Below, piece after piece: positions 1 through 4,758 of a stretch of 6,724 nucleotides of DNA. The stretch comes from a bacterium. Lineage in GTDB: Bacteria; Elusimicrobiota; Elusimicrobia; UBA1565; UBA9628. The stretch covers positions 1 to 6,724 of the forward strand of contig JAJYFI010000042.1 of NCBI GenBank assembly GCA_021790955.1. The letters run 5' to 3'. The stretch's first letter is position 1, and the number at the start of each line of letters is the position of its first letter. The position numbers were made by a program, and so were the translations under genes. The notes beneath the pieces were generated by a model, which did not search any database, was not told where the DNA came from, and saw only the letters and a list, made by a program, of their open reading frames with translations.

Positions 1-607
1 CGACTACACGAAGGGGATTATCGAGCGCTTCCGAAGCATCGAGCGTCTTCTGGAGAAATATCCCGAGTACCAGGGAAAGCTCGTCTTCGTCGAGCTGGGA
101 GCTCCCAGCCGCACTCATATCAAGCGCTACCACGACCTCCAAACCGAGATCGAGGCGGAGGCCGACCGAATCAATTGGCGCTGGAAAAGCAAGGACTACA
201 GGCCCATCGTCGTTTTGGCCAGGCAGCACAGCCATCCTGAGATCGAGCCCTACTACAAGGCGGCCGACTTCTGCCTCGTGACCTCGCTCCACGACGGGAT
301 GAATCTTGTCGCGAAGGAATTTGTCGCGGCGCGGGAGGACGAGAGGGGGGTCCTGGTCTTGAGCCGGTTCACCGGCGCGGCGCGGGAGCTGCGAGAGGCC
401 CTTATCGTCAACCCCTACGATACGGAACAGATGGCGGAGGCGATCCGCTTGGGCCTTGAAATGGAAGAGGGGGAACAGATGCGCCGCATGCGCTCCCTGC
501 AGCGTGTCCTTCGCGAGCAGAACGTCTACCGCTGGGGAGCCAGGCTCATCGAGGATTTAGCCGCCATCCCCGCCCCGGGAGCTGCGGCGTCTCCCAGGCC
601 GGCCTGA
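1..607 (+). CDS. otsA: Trehalose-6-phosphate synthase (GT20), C-terminal part, 5' end outside window
   Basis: This enzyme transfers glucose from a nucleotide sugar to glucose-6-phosphate, giving trehalose-6-phosphate in the cytoplasm. Reading begins at base 2; 201 residues are visible, roughly the last 40% of a usual 460-480 residue OtsA. The first residues are DYTKG, matching the DYSKG of E. coli OtsA, whose lysine contacts the UDP phosphates; the arginine just before it would lie outside. DGMNLVAKEF (visible residues 98-107, bases 293-322) is the donor-sugar binding signature of GT20, followed by GVLVLSRFTGAARELREAL and IVNPYD, both standard for the family. DYTKG and DGMNL favour OtsA over the related glucosylglycerol-phosphate synthase, as I recall that family having DFVKG and DGLNL. 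The protein ends in an Ala/Pro-rich tail with no phosphatase (OtsB) domain. It converges on the TreT gene with 6 bp between the stop codons. Confidence 0.93.
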   Translation, partial: DYTKGIIERFRSIERLLEKYPEYQGKLVFVELGAPSRTHIKRYHDLQTEIEAEADRINWRWKSKDYRPIVVLARQHSHPEIEPYYKAADFCLVTSLHDGMNLVAKEFVAAREDERGVLVLSRFTGAARELREALIVNPYDTEQMAEAIRLGLEMEEGEQMRRMRSLQRVLREQNVYRWGARLIEDLAAIPAPGAAASPRPA

Positions 608-608
608 A

Positions 609-622
609 CGGCTTCAGAGCCG
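609..622. terminator. Small hairpin at the convergent otsA/treT junction (possible bidirectional terminator)
   Basis: CGGCT, the loop TCAG, then AGCCG form a perfect 5-bp stem with a tetraloop. It lies over the 6-bp gap and the treT stop codon. Just upstream, bases 595-606 (CAGGCCGGCCTG) are a perfect 12-bp palindrome inside the otsA tail. There is no T-tract on either strand, so this is not a textbook intrinsic terminator. Its position between two facing stop codons is the main argument for a role in transcript ending. Confidence 0.3.
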
Positions 623-1840
623 GACCATCTCCTCCCCGGCGCCTTTCAGACAGTAAAGGAAGGTGAGAAGATATTCCTTGAGATGGCGTGTCAGGAGGAA
701 ATTCTCGCGCACCCGCTCGCGGCCGTTCTCGCCAAGCTTGCGGGCGTAGGCGGGGTTATTGAGGAGCTGCTTGATCCAGTAGGCCGCGCCCTCGATCGAG
801 TGGACGAGGACCCCCGAGTGCTGGTGGACGATCTGTTGGGGGATGCCGCCGACGGCCCCGGCGATGACGGGCTTTCCCTTCCAGAGGGCTTCGGCCACGG
901 TGAGCCCGAAGCCCTCCCTAAGAGATTTTTGGAGGATGAGCGCCGAGACGCGCTGGATGGCGTTGATCTCCACGTGGCTTGTGGGGGGAAGAGAGCGGAT
1001 GAGAATGTCCGGGTTTCCCTTCGCGCGATCCAGAACTTCCTGGTAGACCTGGGCTCCCTCGGGGTCGTCGTCCGCGGACCCGCCGACTAAAAGCAGCCTC
1101 GCGTCGGCCGACCGGCGCGCCTGGGCGAAGGCCTCGATGACGCCCAAGGGGTCCTTGAGACGATCAAAGCGCGAAACCTGGGTGACGAGCGGCTTGTCTA
1201 AGGGGATGCCTAGCTTTTCCACGATCGCCCGAGCCTCGGACTCCTCCAAATCGCGGTTCTTGTCGCTTAAAGGATCGATCGAGGGCGCGATCACGATCTG
1301 CGGGATGGGAAGCTTCTGCGCGAAAGCGGGCGAGGAAACCACCGCCGCGTCGTATTTCTCGACGTAGGGCTTGAGGAATTCCCAAGCCTCGGGCTGCGGG
1401 CGGGAGATGTCGATGTGGCAGCGCCAGAGCCAGCGGTTGCGGCTTGCCTGACGTTTCTTGACGAGGGCCGCGGGCTGAGGATCATGGATGAAGACAATGT
1501 CGGCGTCGAGGGTAAGCCGGTCGAGATTGGAGTCGCACGTATCCTCGTAGACTTGGTAGTCCTTGGGTGTGATCTCCTGATGGCCGCCATGGAGGGCGTT
1601 GTGAAATTTCTTGGTGACGGCGTAGAAAGCCTCGCCGCCCTTGATGACATCCCAGGACGCCTGGACGCCCAGTTCCTGGAGGAGGGGGATCATGCGGTTG
1701 AGAATTTCGGCGACCCCGCCCCCGACGGCGGTCGAATTGACGTTTAAGACGGTCTTGCCGGCGAGACGGGACGCGAGGGTTTCCAATTCCCCGATCGCCT
1801 GCTCGCCGACGAGAAAAGCGTATTCGTGGAGCCTAGCCAT
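614..1840 (-). CDS. treT: Trehalose glycosyltransferring synthase TreT (GT4)
   Basis: TreT joins the glucose of a nucleotide sugar (ADP- or UDP-glucose) directly to free glucose, giving trehalose, and in characterised archaeal members it can run in reverse. The protein is 408 residues, the normal size. The N-terminal GT-B half has the glycine-rich loop TAVGGGVAEIL (residues 37-47). The C-terminal half has the donor-phosphate pair R224 and K229 in SRFDRLKDP, and the GT4 E-x7-E motif (E309 and E317 in EGFGLTVAE). The ATG at 1840 is chosen because MARLHEY matches the family N-terminus; the frame stays open upstream but there encodes only arginine-rich shadow sequence. A weak GAGG site lies 9 bases before the ATG. 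The start overlaps the stop of the DUF5752-like gene by 8 bases (ATGGCTAG), suggesting coupled translation. A trehalose phosphorylase-like GT4 is the main alternative, but the GGGVAE loop fits TreT best. Confidence 0.88.
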   Translation of the reverse strand: MARLHEYAFLVGEQAIGELETLASRLAGKTVLNVNSTAVGGGVAEILNRMIPLLQELGVQASWDVIKGGEAFYAVTKKFHNALHGGHQEITPKDYQVYEDTCDSNLDRLTLDADIVFIHDPQPAALVKKRQASRNRWLWRCHIDISRPQPEAWEFLKPYVEKYDAAVVSSPAFAQKLPIPQIVIAPSIDPLSDKNRDLEESEARAIVEKLGIPLDKPLVTQVSRFDRLKDPLGVIEAFAQARRSADARLLLVGGSADDDPEGAQVYQEVLDRAKGNPDILIRSLPPTSHVEINAIQRVSALILQKSLREGFGLTVAEALWKGKPVIAGAVGGIPQQIVHQHSGVLVHSIEGAAYWIKQLLNNPAYARKLGENGRERVRENFLLTRHLKEYLLTFLYCLKGAGEEMVRL

Positions 1841-2528
1841 GGACGATGGCCTCGATGCGCCGCTCGACGGCGGCGACGAGCCGGGTCCGGAGGCTCTCCA
1901 GAGACTGCCCCGCGGGATCCAGCGCCTCCACCGCTCTCGCCAGCGGGGCCTCGCCCAGCTCTTCCTCCAGCCACCACGACAGGTCGCTGCGGCCTCTCTC
2001 ATGACGCAGCATGGATTCGAAGATGTGAAGATAAAGGCTCGACGGTCCGACTTTGCGCAGGGCCTCGGCCATCTCAGCGAGGTCCCAGGCTTCGCAGGAG
2101 GCGGGGATCGAGTAGCGGATGGCGCTCAGGAAATGGAATTCCTGGCCTTCGGGCGCTGTTCGAGGGGGGACGGAGGAGTCCCGCAGCCTGCGGTCAAGGA
2201 CCGAGACGAAAGATTCCCGCAGCTCCTGGATGCTGCGGCAGCGGGTGGCGTCGACCGCTGCGAGCCTTTCTCCCGCCTCCTCTTCGCGCAGGACGTTCGA
2301 GGCCCAGCCGGCGAAGTCGTTGGTCGTCTCGGGGGAGAGGAAGCGGTGGCGCTGGAGAAAGCCGTAGGTGTGCTCGTAGATGACGGGTTCGGGAGCGGCG
2401 CGGATGCCTTCGAGCAGTTCCGGCAGGTTTCGGGCCTTGGCTCCCGTGGCGACGCTAAGCGCCATCCGGGAAAAAAACCGGAAAGGGTCCTTGGCCCGCG
2501 GAAGCTTCGACGGCGTCACGGTTTCCAT
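1833..2528 (-). CDS. DUF5752-like protein, first gene of the treT operon
   Basis: This is a 231-residue protein without signal peptide or membrane segment, so probably cytoplasmic. I recognise it as resembling DUF5752, a family of unknown function that I recall beside trehalose and other glycosyltransferase genes; I assign no reaction. The sequence reads as two tandem copies of about 100 residues (about 14-115 and 129-226). Each has F-x-F (F16/F18 and F131/F133), Y-x-H (Y51/H53 and Y166/H168), R-H (R60/H61 and R175/H176), D-x3-W (D71/W75 and D182/W186), a later Asp (D93 and D204) and an R-R (113/114 and 223/224), at an offset of 110-115 residues. The gene starts 49 bp from the divergent tRNA and shares an 8-bp stop/start overlap with treT. 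A GGGA 10 bases before the ATG is a modest ribosome binding site. The tight coupling suggests a partner or regulator of TreT, but this is inference. Confidence 0.78.
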   Translation of the reverse strand: METVTPSKLPRAKDPFRFFSRMALSVATGAKARNLPELLEGIRAAPEPVIYEHTYGFLQRHRFLSPETTNDFAGWASNVLREEEAGERLAAVDATRCRSIQELRESFVSVLDRRLRDSSVPPRTAPEGQEFHFLSAIRYSIPASCEAWDLAEMAEALRKVGPSSLYLHIFESMLRHERGRSDLSWWLEEELGEAPLARAVEALDPAGQSLESLRTRLVAAVERRIEAIVHG

Positions 2529-2555
2529 GATCGGCTATTCCCAGCGGTAGTTATG

Positions 2556-2561
2556 TAAAAT
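2556..2561 (+). promoter_or_regulatory. Candidate -10 box for the tRNA-Arg gene
   Basis: TAAAAT matches 5 of 6 consensus -10 bases and lies in the only AT-rich patch (2550-2561) of the 49-bp gap between the tRNA and the divergent DUF5752-like gene. Transcription would begin about 10 bases before the mature tRNA. No convincing -35 box stands 16-18 bases upstream. The leftward operon must start in the same gap unless transcribed from further away; on its strand the patch reads CATAAC, a poor -10. Confidence 0.3.
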
Positions 2562-2577
2562 GGCATCTTCCGTCGAC

Positions 2578-2649
2578 GGGTCCGTAGCTCAAAGGATAGA
2601 GTACGTGGCTTCGAACCACGTGATCCGGGTTCGATTCCTGGCGGGCCCA
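2578..2649 (+). tRNA. tRNA-Arg (anticodon UCG)
   Basis: A full cloverleaf can be drawn by hand in 72 bases. The acceptor stem pairs GGGTCCG (2578-2584) with CGGGCCC (2642-2648) through one G-U pair. The D arm is GCTC/GAGT with loop AAAGGATA. The anticodon stem CGTGG/CCACG (2604-2608, 2616-2620) holds the loop CTTCGAA with anticodon TCG at 2611-2613, reading the arginine codon CGA. The T arm CCGGG/CCTGG carries the loop TTCGATT. The discriminator base is A2649 and CCA is not encoded. The loop closely resembles the CTACGAA loop of E. coli tRNA-Arg(ACG). The variable region is short, 4 bases (TGAT). A short T-run (2652-2656) follows and may help end transcription. The gene is divergent from the DUF5752-like gene and converges with the small secreted protein gene 14 bp away. 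Confidence 0.96.
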
Positions 2650-2663
2650 GATTTTTCCTCTTC

Positions 2664-2948
2664 TCATCCCTGTCCCCTAATCTTCTGGAGCGCCGCGCGC
2701 CTCAGATGATAGTAGTGCTTCCGTATCGCGGCGATCTTCGCCATTTTCTGTTGCTTGGTAAGCGCGGCGTCGACGCGGACCGCGTGAATCTCGGCCGCCT
2801 CCTGCTTGTTGAGGGGGTCGATCACCGCATGTTCCTGCCTCGTCAAATGAGGCTTCGTGAGATGGCCGGAGGGAGGAGCGGACGATTGGGCGGCCAGGGG
2901 GGCGGCCCAGATCAGGGCGGCGCACAAGAGGAACAACGGATATTTCAT
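2664..2948 (-). CDS. Small secreted (periplasmic) hypothetical protein
   Basis: The gene encodes 94 residues. The N-terminus is a clear Sec signal peptide: MKYP, a hydrophobic core (LFLLCAALIWAA), then PLAAQS with likely cleavage after residue 20. There is no lipobox, so a soluble periplasmic protein is expected. The mature part of about 74 residues is rich in His, Lys, Arg, Ala and Gln and is predicted helical by eye. It contains LTRQE and LTKQQKMAKIAAIRKHYYHLRR, which recall the LTxxQ helices of Spy/CpxP-type periplasmic proteins, but the likeness is too weak for a name. Support for a real gene comes from the perfect Shine-Dalgarno sequence before the ATG and the well-formed signal peptide. 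It converges with the tRNA gene and lies downstream of the transposase on the same strand, 66 bp from the left terminal repeat. Confidence 0.7.
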   Translation of the reverse strand: MKYPLFLLCAALIWAAPLAAQSSAPPSGHLTKPHLTRQEHAVIDPLNKQEAAEIHAVRVDAALTKQQKMAKIAAIRKHYYHLRRAALQKIRGQG

Positions 2949-2957
2949 GGGGATTTG

Positions 2958-2965
2958 ACCTCCTT
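2958..2965 (-). promoter_or_regulatory. Strong Shine-Dalgarno site of the small secreted protein gene
   Basis: On the minus strand this reads AAGGAGGT, a full complement to the 16S rRNA 3' end, with 9 bases between it and the ATG at 2948. It is the best ribosome binding site in the window and fixes the start of the 94-residue protein. Confidence 0.7.
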
Positions 2966-3013
2966 TTCTATTCTAACATCACAATTTACCCCCCCGATGT
3001 CGCTTTTTCAAGG

Positions 3014-3042
3014 CGGTGTCATACTTTAACTTTTTAACTTAT
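3014..3042 (+). repeat. Left 29-bp inverted repeat of the RAYT unit
   Basis: The repeat begins CGGTGTCATACTTTAAC and continues with a T-run and AACTTAT. It is the exact reverse complement of bases 3926-3954 and diverges at both sides immediately beyond. The transposase stop codon (TAA on the minus strand, bases 3041-3039) lies inside it. Confidence 0.95.
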
Positions 3043-3887
3043 GGGCGAAGATTGATGACTTTCGAAATGGCGGCAGGAGAACGCCGGATGAAGGCGGCGA
3101 TGGCTCCGGGGCGCAGACCGCGCTCCTCGCAGCGCCGGATGAGCGCCCTGCGGGCGCGGCTCGCGTCTCGGCGCCGCGTCGCGCCGCGCAGGTCTTCGAT
3201 CGGCACATGATGCTCGGCGCAGATATCTTGAGCGAGCCTCAAAAGCGCCTCTTCAATGCGGTCGCGGTCGATGGGATTGGCCGGATCCCCCTTTTTTTCC
3301 GGCTTTGCCGCTGCGGGAGTTCCTGTCGCCGCCTGCCCGGCATCGCCGTCCGCCTGGAGAAAATCCAGATAGCGCCGCCGCGCTTCTGTTTCGCTCCCGT
3401 CGAAGAGGGAGAGCGGAAAGGCTGGATCGACGAGGCCGGCGGCGGCCGCGCCGAGGTAGCAGCGATGGCTCGACCAGGGCCATTGAGCCGGGTCGGAGAC
3501 CATTTTCGCGCGGACCGGATTGAGGTGGATATAGCGCAGAAGCTCGATGAGATAGGAGTCCCCGTCGCAGAGGGGGGCCTTGAAGCGGCTTTGGAAGAGA
3601 TGCCCCAGCCGCCGCCTCCGGCCGTTGAAATAGCGGGAGTAGCGGGTGAGGAGATGCTGCATGATGCGCGACAGGTCGAAGCCGCCGACCCGCACGAGCA
3701 TGTGGAAGTGGTTCGACATGAGGCAGTAGGCGAAGAGTTCGAAGGGGGTGGCTTTCTTGACTTTGGAGAGGATGTCGAGGAAGCGGCGGCGGTCATCGTC
3801 GTCGATGAAAATGTCCCGGCCGCCGTTGCCGCGCGACATGACATGGAAGACGAGCCCCGGGGCGTGGACTCGGAGGGGCCGTGCCAT
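3039..3887 (-). CDS. REP-associated tyrosine transposase (Y1 HUH) with DnaA-C-like C-terminal domain
   Basis: The gene encodes 282 residues. The catalytic domain (residues 1 to about 150) has the family start (FHVMSRGNGGRDIF), the metal-binding H60-F-H62 in YCLMSNHFHMLV, and the helix SYLIELLRYIHLNPVRA, in which Y112 is the likely catalytic tyrosine with Y119 as alternative. WPWSSHRCYLG (about 138-148) closes the domain. HUH enzymes cut single-stranded DNA and hold it through a 5'-phosphotyrosine link. After an Ala/Lys-rich linker, residues about 210-282 resemble the C-terminal helix-turn-helix of DnaA: a helix ending in HHVPIEDL, a basic segment with SRARRALI, then a recognition-like helix with AISKVI. 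Such a domain could read double-stranded repeat DNA. The ATG at 3887 fits the family N-terminus, but no good ribosome binding site precedes it. The reading frame is intact with all key residues present, so the protein may be active. Confidence 0.92.
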   Translation of the reverse strand: MARPLRVHAPGLVFHVMSRGNGGRDIFIDDDDRRRFLDILSKVKKATPFELFAYCLMSNHFHMLVRVGGFDLSRIMQHLLTRYSRYFNGRRRRLGHLFQSRFKAPLCDGDSYLIELLRYIHLNPVRAKMVSDPAQWPWSSHRCYLGAAAAGLVDPAFPLSLFDGSETEARRRYLDFLQADGDAGQAATGTPAAAKPEKKGDPANPIDRDRIEEALLRLAQDICAEHHVPIEDLRGATRRRDASRARRALIRRCEERGLRPGAIAAFIRRSPAAISKVINLRP

Positions 3888-3925
3888 ACGATATATACGG
3901 AGGACCCCCCGAAATTGTTCCCGCG

Positions 3926-3954
3926 ATAAGTTAAAAAGTTAAAGTATGACACCG
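3926..3954 (-). repeat. Right 29-bp inverted repeat of the RAYT unit
   Basis: On the plus strand it begins ATAAGTTAAAAAGTTAAAG and ends GACACCG. It is the perfect reverse complement of 3014-3042. It contains a short direct repeat of AGTTAAA and is followed directly by seven T residues. It lies 38 bp upstream of the transposase ATG. Confidence 0.95.
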
Positions 3955-3977
3955 TTTTTTTGATAAAGTCTTTCTCG

Positions 3978-4229
3978 ATGCCCCATTTTCTCGATATTTG
4001 CGTGGCGCTGATCGCTGTTGAGCTCGCGATTGTCGTCGTCGTCTTGGCGGTGGCGCTTGTTAAAATCGGCCAGGCGGCGAAGGCCGTCGAGGTGCTGGCC
4101 TATCGCATCGAAGACCGGGTGGCTGGCTTCGGCCGCTGGACGAATGCGGGGCTTGTCTCGGGCCTGGAGGGGGTCGCGCGCTTCCTGGGCGGGTTTTTCG
4201 GCGCCCGCCGACGAGGGGTCAAGCCTTGA
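3978..4229 (+). CDS. Small one-helix membrane protein, DUF948-like
   Basis: The gene encodes 83 residues from the ATG at 3978; a TTG at 3960 would add six residues but would begin just beyond the transposon end. Residues about 5-29 form one strongly hydrophobic helix (ICVALIAVELAIVVVVLAVALV). After it come an amphipathic helix (KIGQAAKAVEVLAYRIEDRVAGF) and a basic end (GARRRGVKP). An N-terminal anchor followed by a heptad-like helix recalls DUF948 proteins, but the match is by shape only, so no function is claimed. No Shine-Dalgarno sequence is visible. The next gene starts 4 bp after its stop, so it is the first visible member of the rightward operon. The positive-inside rule places the basic tail in the cytoplasm. 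Confidence 0.6.
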   Translation: MPHFLDICVALIAVELAIVVVVLAVALVKIGQAAKAVEVLAYRIEDRVAGFGRWTNAGLVSGLEGVARFLGGFFGARRRGVKP

Positions 4230-4233
4230 CTCC

Positions 4234-4758
4234 ATGGCCATGGCGTCGTTTTTGAAAGATTTCCAGAAGCGATTTCTCTTCGACCGGGAAATCACCCGCC
4301 AGAAGGCCTTTATGCGGACCATCCCGATCTTCGCGGGGCTGCGGGGGCGCGAGCTGGGCCGTCTCATTCAATCGCTGTACCTGCGCACGTATCAAAAGGA
4401 CGAAGTTCTATTCAGCCAGGGAGATATCGGCCGGGCGCTCTTTATCCTGGAGAGCGGTCGCGTTGACCTGATCCGACTTGAGCCCGATGGATCGGAGGAG
4501 ACCATTTATGCGGTCAAGCCGGGTGAATTCTTCGGCGAGATGGCGTTGTTGGAAGAGCGGCCGCGGACGGCTTCCGCGAAAGCGGCGGAGTCGTCAAAGC
4601 TGTATTTGCTTTACCGCACGGAGCTTGACGAACTGGTCCACTCCGCCCCCAGGATCGCCGCCATTATCTTCAGGCATTTGGCGGAGCGCCTCTCGGGCCG
4701 GCTTCGAGAGCGCCAAGACCTGCGATTTTCCGAAACAGCCCTCTCTCGTGCAAGCTAA
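4234..4758 (+). CDS. Stand-alone cyclic-nucleotide-binding-domain protein
   Basis: The gene encodes 174 residues. Residues about 28-145 form one Crp-type cNMP-binding domain. IPIFAGL (30-36) is the usual entry helix, FSQGD (60-64) and LFILESGRVDLIRL carry the conserved glycines of the beta barrel, and PGEFFGEMALLEERPRTASA (96-115) is the phosphate-binding cassette, with E102 positioned for the ribose and R111 for the cyclic phosphate. The last part is a helical C-terminus without a helix-turn-helix or kinase domain, so the protein is a ligand sensor needing a partner, not a CRP-like transcription factor. Two in-frame ATGs (4234 and 4240) lie in the palindrome CCATGGCCATGG (4232-4243); either could be used. 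The stop overlaps the GTG of the transporter gene by 11 bases, making the transporter or the upstream membrane protein a plausible partner. Which nucleotide binds cannot be read from sequence alone. Confidence 0.88.
   Translation: MAMASFLKDFQKRFLFDREITRQKAFMRTIPIFAGLRGRELGRLIQSLYLRTYQKDEVLFSQGDIGRALFILESGRVDLIRLEPDGSEETIYAVKPGEFFGEMALLEERPRTASAKAAESSKLYLLYRTELDELVHSAPRIAAIIFRHLAERLSGRLRERQDLRFSETALSRAS

Larger units (their letters stand above)
3014..3954. mobile_element. RAYT unit bounded by perfect 29-bp inverted repeats
   Basis: A 941-bp unit consists of one transposase gene between two perfect, inverted 29-bp repeats. The repeats are about 28% G+C while the interior and both flanks are strongly GC-rich. 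No target-site duplication is evident: the bases outside are TTCAAGG on the left and TTTTTTTGA on the right. Classical IS200/IS605 Y1 elements carry subterminal hairpins instead of terminal inverted repeats, and RAYT genes are usually flanked by REP palindromes. The architecture here is therefore best described as RAYT-associated, with true mobility unproven. The right end stands 23 bp from the first ATG of the downstream operon. Confidence 0.65.

Noticed and set aside
1841..2002. Upstream extension of the treT frame to an ATG at 2002
   Set aside because: The added 54 residues are Arg/Trp/Ser-rich, lie fully inside the DUF5752-like gene and are not part of TreT proteins; MARLHEY at 1840 matches the family start.
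1641..2558. Long open frame on the plus strand (305 codons) opposite treT and the DUF5752-like gene
   Set aside because: It lies antisense to two well-supported genes, matches no family I recognise, and is typical of stop-poor shadow frames in GC-rich DNA.
2578..2649. tRNA-Arg gene as attachment site of an integrated element
   Set aside because: No partial copy of the tRNA 3' end and no integrase gene were seen in the window.
2970..2978. Extended -10 promoter (TGTTAGAAT on the minus strand) for the small secreted protein gene
   Set aside because: Transcription from it would start at about 2963, inside the Shine-Dalgarno sequence, and no -35 box is seen. The match is probably chance in an AT-rich leader.
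3207..3929. Open plus-strand frame of 240 codons opposite the transposase, and a second overlapping minus-strand frame (3239-3952)
   Set aside because: The transposase frame has full catalytic motifs; these are out-of-frame shadows. The second begins in the inverted repeat, whose sequence happens to encode MSYFNFLT in one frame.
3003..3963. Target-site duplication around the 941-bp transposon-like unit (T-runs on both sides)
   Set aside because: The T-runs differ in length and in distance from the repeat ends; no matching direct repeat directly borders both ends.
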